Part shown: positions 1 to 6,090 of the stretch, piece by piece
Layout: every line of letters begins with the position of its first letter
Numbering within the stretch: the stretch's first letter is position 1
Source of the DNA: an uncultured Arcobacter sp.
GTDB lineage: Bacteria; Campylobacterota; Campylobacteria; Campylobacterales; Arcobacteraceae
Direction: 5' to 3'
Assembly: GCA_913062735.1 (NCBI GenBank)
Contig: CAJXWI010000123.1
Span: forward strand, 1-7,256
Length of the DNA: 7,256 nt
Program-made: the position numbers and the translations under genes
The notes under the pieces: generated by a model
Told to the model about the DNA's origin: nothing
Seen by the model: the letters and a program-made list of their open reading frames with translations, nothing else
The model's database searches: none

Positions 1-46
1 TCCCGATTCAAAGCTTGCAAATTTTGAAATAGATAAGGATCTACTA

Positions 47-946
47 ATGCAAATCCAAAATTCAATGGATATCTTAAGAGAAGAAGATTGGAATGATGCA
101 GAAAAAAATATATATCCAAAAAAATTATTGTTTGACGAACCATGGCTTAGATATCTAACTCAATATCCTAAAATTTGGCTCGATATGCCTAATACATGGG
201 ATAGACGCAGAAAACAAAACTTTGATGATCTTCCAAAATCAATTGATAAAGATAATTATCCTCAATATTACTTGAGAAATTTTCATCATCAAACAGATGG
301 TTATTTATCAGATTTTTCAGCTAGCATTTATGACCTACAAGTAGAGATACTTTTCAATGGAAGTGCTGACTCAATGAGGAGAAGAATAATTAAGCCAATA
401 AAAGAAGGACTTGAAATTTTTAGAGATAGAAAAAAAAGTTCTATAAAAATACTTGATGTAGCTACAGGATCAGGAAGAACATTAAAACAATTAAGAGCAG
501 CATTTCCTAAAGAAAAAATTACAGGAATTGATTTATCTGATTCATACTTAAAAGAGGCAAGTAGATATATTTCAGATTTAGATGGAGATTTAATTGAGTT
601 GATAAAAGGTAACGCTGAGGAATTACCTTTTGAAAATGATAGTTTTCAATGCATTTCTTGTGTTTACTTATTTCATGAATTACCTAGAACAATTAGAGCT
701 AAAGTATTAAATGAATTTTTTAGAGTTCTTGAACCTGGCGGAATATTAGTTTTAGCTGATTCAATTCAAATAAGTGATTCACCTGACTTTACATCCGTAA
801 TGGAAAGCTTCTATAAATCTTTTCATGAGCCTTTTTATTGTGATTACATAAAAGAGGATATAGATTCTAAAATTGAGGATGTAGGGTTTAAAGATGTAAA
901 ATCAAATTCCTTTTTTATGACCAAAGTATGGTCTGCTGTAAAGTAA
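47..946 (+). CDS. Class I SAM-dependent methyltransferase (UbiE/Methyltransf_11 type), possibly 5'-partial
   Basis: A predicted SAM-dependent methyltransferase of unknown substrate. Counting from the ATG at 47, residues 1-130 form a charged, Trp/Tyr-rich N-terminal region that is not part of the Rossmann core. The core follows: motif I ILDVATGSGR (135-144), the acidic residue that binds the SAM ribose in GID (D162), the adenine-side motif GNAEELPF (188-195), and the late motif VLEPGG (227-232) before a beta strand. HELP at 210-213 resembles the segment after motif II in UbiE-like enzymes. The ATG at 47 has AAGGA at 35-39, a good Shine-Dalgarno at 7-base spacing. However, the frame is open from base 2, with plausible coding content (PDSKLANFEIDKDLL), so the true start may lie left of the window. 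A small conserved gene follows after 12 bases, probably in one transcript. The methyltransferase class is firm from the motifs. The substrate cannot be told: a quinone, a lipid or another small molecule are all possible. Confidence 0.88.
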   Translation: MQIQNSMDILREEDWNDAEKNIYPKKLLFDEPWLRYLTQYPKIWLDMPNTWDRRRKQNFDDLPKSIDKDNYPQYYLRNFHHQTDGYLSDFSASIYDLQVEILFNGSADSMRRRIIKPIKEGLEIFRDRKKSSIKILDVATGSGRTLKQLRAAFPKEKITGIDLSDSYLKEASRYISDLDGDLIELIKGNAEELPFENDSFQCISCVYLFHELPRTIRAKVLNEFFRVLEPGGILVLADSIQISDSPDFTSVMESFYKSFHEPFYCDYIKEDIDSKIEDVGFKDVKSNSFFMTKVWSAVK

Positions 947-958
947 ATAAAAACTTCT

Positions 959-1222
959 ATGACCTATTGGGATAAAGATACTATTCAGCTTGTTCAAAGT
1001 CTTAATGACAAATTAAAGATTGATCATTCTAAATGGCATAAAGATAAAGGAAATAAATATAAACGATCTGCAGAACTAATTTCGGCTGGATTATGCCATT
1101 TAATTATTTCTTGCAATGACAAGGAAACTATTGAGTATATAGAAGAAAGTATTAAATGGTTAAAAGAAATAAACGTAGATCAACCTTGCCCTAGTAAAAA
1201 TCACCTTTTTAAAGCCAACTGA
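959..1222 (+). CDS. Small conserved cyanobacterial protein, DUF6439-like
   Basis: An 87-residue soluble protein with no signal peptide or membrane segment. It reads as a mostly helical protein. The N-terminal part contains the pattern SKWHKxKxNKxKR (residues 24-36). A hydrophobic helix follows (about 38-51, with C46 and C52), then an acidic amphipathic helix ending in WLKE (67-70), then a short tail with CPS (77-79). From memory this resembles the DUF6439 family of small cyanobacterial proteins, with a conserved W-H-K/R-x-K segment and a C-terminal W-L-K; I could not check it. Function is unknown. It starts 12 bases after the methyltransferase stop, so the two are likely co-transcribed. No clear Shine-Dalgarno is seen, which is common in Prochlorococcus. 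Its last seven codons and stop overlap the end of the opposite-strand HATPase gene by 22 bases. Confidence 0.8.
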   Translation: MTYWDKDTIQLVQSLNDKLKIDHSKWHKDKGNKYKRSAELISAGLCHLIISCNDKETIEYIEESIKWLKEINVDQPCPSKNHLFKAN

Positions 1223-1635
1223 AGCCTATTACCTTTACTACTCCATCTAATATCATCAAAACATTCATTAATAATGTATAGGCCACGGCCATTTACACTA
1301 CTTATTTTTTTTGGTAATTTGTAGTCTCTTTTTTTTATTTCTAAACCATTACCTTGATCTTGAATTTGCCAAACACACCAATTAGGAGTAATTATTCTTC
1401 TTACTCTAATATTTTTTTTAGGATCTAATTTATTTCCATGTTTTACTGCGTTAACTAGAGCTTCATGTAAACCAAGTTTTATAAGATAGCTTGATTGAGA
1501 ATTTTTAATAGGTTCTAATAATTGATCGACAAATTCATTTAACTGTAATGATGATTCGAATTCGTAGTTTGACCAGTTAATTTTTGGTCTTTTAAAAAAT
1601 CTTTTTAAAATATTTTTGCCCCGGAATAAGGACAT
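1201..1635 (-). CDS. RsbW/anti-sigma-type ATP-binding protein (HATPase_c_2)
   Basis: A 144-residue single-domain GHKL ATPase like the anti-sigma-factor serine kinases RsbW and SpoIIAB. The N-box is HEALVNAVKHGNK (57-69), with E58, N62 and H66 in the expected places. The G1 box is DQGNG (93-97) and the G2 box is GRGLYII (116-122). These make up the ATP-binding Bergerat fold. The N terminus is short and basic (RGKNILKRFFKRPK), with no membrane segment or sensor domain. Known relatives bind a sigma factor or phosphorylate an STAS-domain antagonist in a partner-switching pathway. No sigma factor, STAS protein or PP2C phosphatase lies in the window, so the partner is unknown. It lies 48 bases downstream of gun4 on the same strand, so it may share gun4's transcript or use a weak promoter in the gap. 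The fold is near certain; kinase activity and target are inference. Confidence 0.88.
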   Translation of the reverse strand: MSLFRGKNILKRFFKRPKINWSNYEFESSLQLNEFVDQLLEPIKNSQSSYLIKLGLHEALVNAVKHGNKLDPKKNIRVRRIITPNWCVWQIQDQGNGLEIKKRDYKLPKKISSVNGRGLYIINECFDDIRWSSKGNRLQLALKR

Positions 1636-1652
1636 AATAATATTTTTACACT

Positions 1653-1658
1653 ATCTTA
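1653..1658 (-). promoter_or_regulatory. Possible -10 element (TAAGAT) before the HATPase gene
   Basis: Read on the minus strand, TAAGAT lies 17 bases before the ATG at 1635, in the 48-base gap behind gun4. It would give a leader of about 10 bases. No convincing -35 hexamer is visible, and the gap is so AT-rich that chance matches are expected. The same hexamer occurs before psb28. This is a weak call. Confidence 0.2.
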
Positions 1659-1683
1659 ATTTTAACTTATTGAATACCTTAAT

Positions 1684-2403
1684 TTAAAGAACATTATTGT
1701 GTCTCTTTGAAATAGCAGGATGCCGTAGGATGGAGTCCATAAGTCTTACTCCTCTTAGTTGATTTATTAAAGGCATATGTCCATCAGGAGCATCCAATGA
1801 CCAGCAAAAAGATCCAGGATATCTAGTCCATAAGCCCTCTTTTTTCCAACCTATTTTCGGCCACATTAATTCATATTTTTTCCCTACTGATTTTAATATC
1901 TTTGCTTGAATTGAAAATCCAAATCTACCAGTAGAATAAATAGTCCATAATCTATCTATTGTTTCTAGATCTTTTCCTGACATATTTTTAACTTCACTGT
2001 AGAAAACATATCCACGTTTTTCAGCTAATTTTCCAGCTAATTTTCGTAAGTAGGAACTTGTTAATCTATCTGCCTCTTCAAATTTTTGCTCAACCAACAT
2101 CAATTGCAAATCTTCATAATTAATATCAATATCTGAATATGTATTAAACCAATTATTGAATTTAGAGTTTTCAAAGAATTCAGGCTTAAATTTTTTTAAA
2201 ACTTGCAATATCCAACCAGCAGCCCAGTCATCTCCATCATTATCAAAGATATCAAAAAGTGAAGGGCCAAGATTAAAAATATTTTCGACTTCAGATTCTA
2301 TTTGAGTTAATGAATTTATTCTTTTTCTTTGATTGGAATCTACAAATTTTTTTATCAGATCTAATGTAGCATTATTATAGTTATCTTGTTCTTTGTTATT
2401 CAT
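1684..2403 (-). CDS. gun4: Gun4, magnesium-chelatase regulator and porphyrin-binding protein
   Basis: Gun4 binds protoporphyrin IX and Mg-protoporphyrin IX and stimulates magnesium chelatase (ChlH/ChlI/ChlD), the first step committed to chlorophyll. The 239-residue product is close in length to cyanobacterial Gun4 proteins (about 230). Residues 1-90 form a helical N-terminal domain (LGPSLFDIF at 45-53, then DDWAAGWILQVLKKF). The GUN4 core spans about 93-228. It contains LMLVEQKFEEADRLT (101-115), RGYVFYSEVKNM (130-141), the signature DLETIDRLWTIYSTGRFGFS (145-164), WPKIGW (181-186), WTRYPGSFCWSL (192-203) and the C-terminal GHMPLINQLRGVRLM (208-222). The last three segments line the porphyrin-binding groove in known structures. 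The start ATG has no clear Shine-Dalgarno. mnmH begins 35 bases away on the other strand, so the gun4 promoter must lie in that gap or within the start of mnmH. Confidence 0.96.
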   Translation of the reverse strand: MNNKEQDNYNNATLDLIKKFVDSNQRKRINSLTQIESEVENIFNLGPSLFDIFDNDGDDWAAGWILQVLKKFKPEFFENSKFNNWFNTYSDIDINYEDLQLMLVEQKFEEADRLTSSYLRKLAGKLAEKRGYVFYSEVKNMSGKDLETIDRLWTIYSTGRFGFSIQAKILKSVGKKYELMWPKIGWKKEGLWTRYPGSFCWSLDAPDGHMPLINQLRGVRLMDSILRHPAISKRHNNVL

Positions 2404-2438
2404 TTTAAAAAATCAATCTAAAAAAATAAAAACTATCC
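2404..2438. promoter_or_regulatory. Divergent gun4/mnmH intergenic region (35 bp)
   Basis: This is the whole space between the two start codons, almost purely A/T with scattered C and G. It must hold the leaders of both genes, and two complete promoters do not fit. At least one -35/-10 pair therefore has to extend into a coding sequence, or the two promoters overlap. I find no confident -10/-35 pair on either strand and no Shine-Dalgarno before either ATG. Confidence 0.45.
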
Positions 2439-3479
2439 ATGTATTTCAAAAGAAAAGAACTAGAGAAATTTAGAAGTTTTAAAGGACCACTTATAGATGT
2501 TAGGAGCCCGAGTGAATATTATAAAGGACACATGCCTAATTCTATTAACATTCCACTATTTGATAATGATGAGAGATCAATAATTGGCACGATTTATAAA
2601 AAAGAAGGAAGAAAAAAAGCAGTCATAGAGGGATTAAAATTTTTTGAAAAAAAAATGGAATTACTTCTTGATAATTTATTCAAGAGTATTGAGTCTCATA
2701 CAACTATTCCTAATAAAAATAATGAATTATTTATCAGGATATATTGCTCTAGAGGAGGAATGCGTTCACAAAGTATTGGATGGTTATTAGATAAATTTAA
2801 ATTAAATATAGTTACACTTAATGGCGGATACAAAATATATAGAAGATGGGTATTAGATAGTTTTTCAAATAAGTTGAATTTAGTAGTTATTGGCGGAAAA
2901 ACAGGAACAGGGAAGACAAGATTATTATCATTACTAGAGAAATATAAATATCAAACTATTGATCTTGAAGGATTTGCTTGTCATAGAGGAAGTACATTTG
3001 GAGGTTTAGGAATGAAAAAACAACCTTCAAATGAACAATTTGAAAATATAATTGCAGAAAAATTAAATTCTTTTAAATTTTCTAATAATATTTTTGTAGA
3101 AGCTGAAAGTGCAAATATAGGTAAATGTAAAATTCCTCATGAATTCTTCAATCAGATGAAAAACTCTAGGAGGATTGAAATTATAAGGAGCGAATCTAAC
3201 AGGTTAGATGAGTTGATAGATACTTATAGTGTTTTTAAGAAAGAGGAACTCCAAGAATCTGTATTAAGGATTAAAAAAAGATTAGGACCACAAAGAACAA
3301 AAATAGCTCTCGAATCAATTAATAATGAGAGATGGGATCTAGTTTGCAAATCAGTTCTAGATTATTACGATAAATGTTATGAATATGAAAAGGTTGGTAA
3401 AACAAATATAAAGATATTAGATTTAACCGACAAAAAATATGATGAAAGGATTCTAGAGTTAATAAATAATGTTTTATAA
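2439..3479 (+). CDS. mnmH: tRNA 2-selenouridine synthase (MnmH/SelU/YbbB)
   Basis: MnmH replaces sulfur by selenium in 2-thiouridine at the wobble position of Lys, Glu and Gln tRNAs, through an S-geranyl intermediate, using selenophosphate. The N-terminal rhodanese domain (about 5-140) shows LIDVRSPSEYYKGHMPNSIN (18-37), the family signature NDERSIIGTIYKKEG (43-57), and the catalytic loop YCSRGGMRS (102-110) with active-site Cys103, matching CCARGG of E. coli YbbB. The C-terminal P-loop domain has Walker A GKTGTGKT (153-160), DLEGFACHRGSTFGG (175-189) and VEAESANIGKCKIP (220-233). The RLGPQR segment (281-286) also fits E. coli YbbB. At 346 residues it is full length (E. coli 364). All key residues are present, so it appears functional. 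Its selenium donor SelD is not in the window, so selenation, or geranylation only, cannot be decided here. Psb28 follows after 60 bases on the same strand. Confidence 0.95.
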   Translation: MYFKRKELEKFRSFKGPLIDVRSPSEYYKGHMPNSINIPLFDNDERSIIGTIYKKEGRKKAVIEGLKFFEKKMELLLDNLFKSIESHTTIPNKNNELFIRIYCSRGGMRSQSIGWLLDKFKLNIVTLNGGYKIYRRWVLDSFSNKLNLVVIGGKTGTGKTRLLSLLEKYKYQTIDLEGFACHRGSTFGGLGMKKQPSNEQFENIIAEKLNSFKFSNNIFVEAESANIGKCKIPHEFFNQMKNSRRIEIIRSESNRLDELIDTYSVFKKEELQESVLRIKKRLGPQRTKIALESINNERWDLVCKSVLDYYDKCYEYEKVGKTNIKILDLTDKKYDERILELINNVL

Positions 3480-3511
3480 AATAATTACAAACGAATGTGA
3501 AAAATATTTCC

Positions 3512-3517
3512 TAAGAT
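3512..3517 (+). promoter_or_regulatory. Possible -10 element (TAAGAT) before psb28
   Basis: The 60-base gap before psb28 (3480-3539) is the longest in the window, so psb28 may have its own promoter. TAAGAT lies 22 bases before the ATG and would give a leader of about 16 bases. The best upstream match, TTACAA at 3485-3490, is 21 bases away, too far for a normal -35 element. Weak call from position and hexamer similarity only. Confidence 0.25.
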
Positions 3518-3539
3518 AAAAAATTATTAACTGAATATT

Positions 3540-3893
3540 ATGACAGCAAATAAAACTGCAAAAATACAATTTTATGAAGGAACTGATGAACCAGTAGTGC
3601 CTGAAATAAGACTGACTAGGAGTAAAGATGGTACCACCGGTCAAGCATTATTTTTGTTTGAAAAACCTCAGGCATTATCTTCAATTACAGACGGTGAAAT
3701 CACAGGTATGCGGATGATAGATTCCGAAGGTGAAATATTAACTAGAGAAGTTAAAGTAAAGTTTGTTGATGGAGAACCCATATTTTTAGAAGCAGTTTAT
3801 ATTTGGAAGAACACATCAGACTTTGATAGATTTATGAGATTTGCAAATAGTTATGCCAAATCAAATGGATTAGGATATTCTGAAAAGAAGTAG
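3540..3893 (+). CDS. psb28: Photosystem II assembly protein Psb28
   Basis: Psb28 (Psb28-1, Psb13/PsbW-like in older naming) is a soluble, cytoplasmic-side assembly factor. It binds PSII intermediates containing CP47 and is absent from the finished oxygen-evolving complex. The 117-residue product matches the family along its whole length: the start [20 protein letters not shown] (9-28), [16 protein letters not shown] (31-46), the [13 protein letters not shown] segment (54-66), and the C-terminal [17 protein letters not shown] (89-105). It has no membrane segment or signal peptide, as expected. In Synechocystis, loss of Psb28 lowers chlorophyll and CP47 synthesis, which gives meaning to gun4 lying about 1.1 kb away. 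The membrane-protein gene behind it begins after 13 bases, so the two are probably co-transcribed. Confidence 0.97.
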   Translation: MTANKTAKIQFYEGTDEPVVPEIRLTRSKDGTTGQALFLFEKPQALSSITDGEITGMRMIDSEGEILTREVKVKFVDGEPIFLEAVYIWKNTSDFDRFMRFANSYAKSNGLGYSEKK

Positions 3894-3906
3894 AATATTT
3901 TGAAAA

Positions 3907-4950
3907 TTGAGTAGTTCATCATATTTCAAGTTAGTAGTAATTTTAATCACTTCGTTAATAATATGGACTTTAAGGGATTTTCTCCTGCTAATAATTTGTT
4001 CTTTAGTAATTTCAAATATTGTATGTAATTTATGTAATCAAATACAAAAAGGTTTGAAAATTCCTCGATCGATTTCTTTGTTTCTTGTCTTAGCCGTCAT
4101 ATCAGTAATAATATTTACTATTTTTATTCTTGTATTGCCTCCGTTTATAAAAGAATTCAATGAAATACTAGTTGATATTCCAAATGGTTTATCAAAAATA
4201 AATATTTTGATTAATACAAATCTGAACAAATTTAATAGCTTATTTTATGGCGAACAATCAGAAAATGTTATAGACATATTCAGTTTAATAAATAATGTAG
4301 TTACCATTCCAGATGTCTCAACTATTGCAAAAGCTATTCAAGAAAGTTTTAAGAATTTAATAAATATAGCGGGGAATCTTGGTTCAGGTCTTTTGAAATT
4401 AATATTCGTATTAGCAGTGAGTTTAATGATTTCTATTGAACCAAAACAATATAAAGAAAATATACTTCTATTAATTCCAAAAAATTACCGTAACAAATTT
4501 AGAAATATTCTGGAAAAATGCAATATTGCATTAGCAAATTGGACCTTTTCTATGGTCATAAGCTCATTATCAGTAGGTCTATTATCATTAATAGTTCTGT
4601 CTATATTAGACGTTAAATATGTTGTCTCAAATGCTTTAATAGCAATGGTTCTTAACATTATTCCAAATATAGGTCCAGTTATTAGTGGTATATTTCCAAT
4701 CTCAATTGCACTACTAGATAATTTTTGGAAACCACTGGCCGTTTTAGGAGCATATGTAATCATTCAAAATATTGAAAGCTATATAATAATGCCATCTATA
4801 ATGAAGAAAAAAGCAAACTTACTTCCTGGTTTAACATTAATATCACAATTTGGATTTACCTTCATTTTTGGTCCATTAGGCTTAATACTATCTCTTCCAT
4901 TAGCTGTAGTAATACAGGTTTTAATCAAAGAATCATTTAAAGATATTTAA
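3907..4950 (+). CDS. AI-2E family (PerM/YdiK, UPF0118) membrane protein, TTG start
   Basis: A 347-residue polytopic inner-membrane protein of the AI-2E/PerM family. Members include proposed exporters of autoinducer-2 and Na+/H+ antiporter-like proteins; most have no known substrate. Hydrophobic segments lie at about 6-20, 23-40, 55-78, 155-177, 210-234, 237-255, 258-285 and 305-340. A hydrophilic stretch (about 80-150) sits between the third and fourth. Family landmarks are the NIIPNIGPVISGI motif (250-262), the IESYIIMPSIM motif (289-299) and the closing GPLGLILSLPLAV (322-334). The start is TTG: an in-frame TGA lies directly before it at 3901-3903, and the first internal Met is residue 174, so no ATG could yield the full N-terminal membrane part. 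No strong Shine-Dalgarno is seen. Prochlorococcus is not known for AI-2 signalling, so the family name should not be read as function. Confidence 0.9.
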   Translation: MSSSSYFKLVVILITSLIIWTLRDFLLLIICSLVISNIVCNLCNQIQKGLKIPRSISLFLVLAVISVIIFTIFILVLPPFIKEFNEILVDIPNGLSKINILINTNLNKFNSLFYGEQSENVIDIFSLINNVVTIPDVSTIAKAIQESFKNLINIAGNLGSGLLKLIFVLAVSLMISIEPKQYKENILLLIPKNYRNKFRNILEKCNIALANWTFSMVISSLSVGLLSLIVLSILDVKYVVSNALIAMVLNIIPNIGPVISGIFPISIALLDNFWKPLAVLGAYVIIQNIESYIIMPSIMKKKANLLPGLTLISQFGFTFIFGPLGLILSLPLAVVIQVLIKESFKDI

Positions 4951-4953
4951 AAA

Positions 4954-5136
4954 CTACTTAATTAATTTTTTATATAAATATGGGTAGGAAAAAAGTATAA
5001 AGAAAGCTAAGGGATGTTTACCAATAGCAAAATATAGTGAACTAAAAGTAAAATGATCAAATAATATTCTTAGCTCAGTAGAAAGATCTATTAAAACTAA
5101 AGAAAATAAAATTATCAAATAGTAATTCAATTTCAT
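4954..5136 (-). CDS. Small two-helix membrane protein downstream of secF
   Basis: A 60-residue hydrophobic protein that I do not recognise by name. Residues 4-17 form one likely membrane helix. An acidic/basic linker follows (DLSTELRILFDHFTF, 17-31), then a second hydrophobic stretch (about 32-54) broken by GKHP (39-42), and the protein ends in a basic tail, KKLIK. The gene starts 18 bases after the secF stop on the same strand and so would share the secD-secF transcript. The ATG start, the Met-Lys beginning, the patterned polar residues between helices and the operon position all favour a real gene over a chance AT-rich frame. It ends 3 bases from the opposite-strand AI-2E gene. A role near the Sec translocon is possible from position only. 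Confidence concerns its being a gene, not its function. Confidence 0.7.
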   Translation of the reverse strand: MKLNYYLIILFSLVLIDLSTELRILFDHFTFSSLYFAIGKHPLAFFILFSYPYLYKKLIK

Positions 5137-5154
5137 AAAATGAGAAGCTTAAGC

Positions 5155-6069
5155 TCAGTCTTTAAGCAACAAAGATGGAGCCAATAAAATACTTGAATAA
5201 CTTCCAACAATAATTCCTAATGATAAGGCCAAAGAAAACCAAAATAGCGAGTAAGATCCAAACAAAATTATGCTTAATAAAGGGATAAGGGTTGTAATAC
5301 TGGTAAAAGTTGTTCTCCTAAATGATTCGTTTACTGATAATTGAATAGTTTCGTTATAGCCTTCTTCCTTTGATTTTAAATTCTCACGAATTCTATCAAA
5401 AATAACAACAGTATCATTTACAGAATAACCAGCAATAGTTAACAAGGAAACAGCAAATAAACTATTTACCTCGACAGATAATATAATTCCCAACCAAGAG
5501 AATATACCGAAAACAATTAATAAATCATGGAATAAAGCTAATAATGCAAATAATGCATATTTTTTATCAAATCTAATAGTTATATATAAAGAAATTGCAA
5601 ATAAAGAAACTAACAATGAAGTAACACAATTAGTAAGTAATCTTTTCCCAAGCTTTGGACCTATTAATCTTGAATCCTTACTCTCATAATTTAGAGGTCC
5701 AATAATATTATCAAGATTAGTAATAAGATTATTTGATTCTTCGATACTCAAATAAGGTGTTCTTATTGAAATTAATTTATTATTATTTTGGAATTGTAAT
5801 TTAATATTATTTATAAAGTTTTTATTACTAGAGATCTCTCTTAAATTTTCTAAAACTGAATCAGGGGAAAGATTAGAACATTCTTCTTCACAAACTCTTT
5901 CTATTCTTAGTTCATTTCCTCCAACAAAATCCATCCCTAAATTTATAGGTTTCTTATAAGAAGTATTAAAAGTTGAATATAAAATTCCTAAAAGACTTAA
6001 CAAAATAAGAAAAGTTGAAAAACTAATTATCTTTCTTTTATTTTTTATTAGTTCAAGATTGTATTTCAT
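5155..6069 (-). CDS. secF: Protein translocase subunit SecF
   Basis: SecF forms the SecDF complex with SecD, an RND-superfamily machine in the plasma or thylakoid membrane. It uses the proton gradient to pull proteins released by SecYEG. The 304-residue product has the six-helix SecF plan: helix 1 (about 13-31), the signature NLGMDFVGGNELRI (43-56), a small extracytoplasmic P1 domain up to about 140, then five helices from about 142. The conserved TM4 motif AGYSVNDTVVIFDRIREN (213-230) carries D219, the position linked to proton transport. RRTTFTSITTLIPLL (251-265) is the usual segment at TM5. C60 and C64 (CEEEC) lie in the P1 region, on the side away from the cytoplasm. It follows secD after a 21-base gap in the same operon. 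The ATG start has no strong Shine-Dalgarno. Confidence 0.97.
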   Translation of the reverse strand: MKYNLELIKNKRKIISFSTFLILLSLLGILYSTFNTSYKKPINLGMDFVGGNELRIERVCEEECSNLSPDSVLENLREISSNKNFINNIKLQFQNNNKLISIRTPYLSIEESNNLITNLDNIIGPLNYESKDSRLIGPKLGKRLLTNCVTSLLVSLFAISLYITIRFDKKYALFALLALFHDLLIVFGIFSWLGIILSVEVNSLFAVSLLTIAGYSVNDTVVIFDRIRENLKSKEEGYNETIQLSVNESFRRTTFTSITTLIPLLSIILFGSYSLFWFSLALSLGIIVGSYSSILLAPSLLLKD

Positions 6070-6090
6070 GGGAAATTAGAAACAAAAAAT

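Noticed and set aside
4038..4229. 63-codon open frame on the minus strand
   Set aside because: It lies fully inside the AI-2E gene in antisense, with no recognisable family features and no plausible operon position.
4485..4763. 92-codon open frame on the minus strand
   Set aside because: It is antisense to the best-conserved part of the AI-2E gene (the NIIPNIGPVISGI region); its openness is explained by that gene's codon use.
4958..4965. Palindrome TTAATTAA followed by six T
   Set aside because: Looks like a terminator at first, but the palindrome is all A/T with no room for a loop, and it lies within the end of the small membrane-protein gene.
5146..5155. Perfect 10-base palindrome AGCTTAAGCT at the junction of secF and the small gene
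   Set aside because: It has no loop and no following T tract in the transcribed direction; such short palindromes are common by chance. It could be a weak processing site but nothing supports that.
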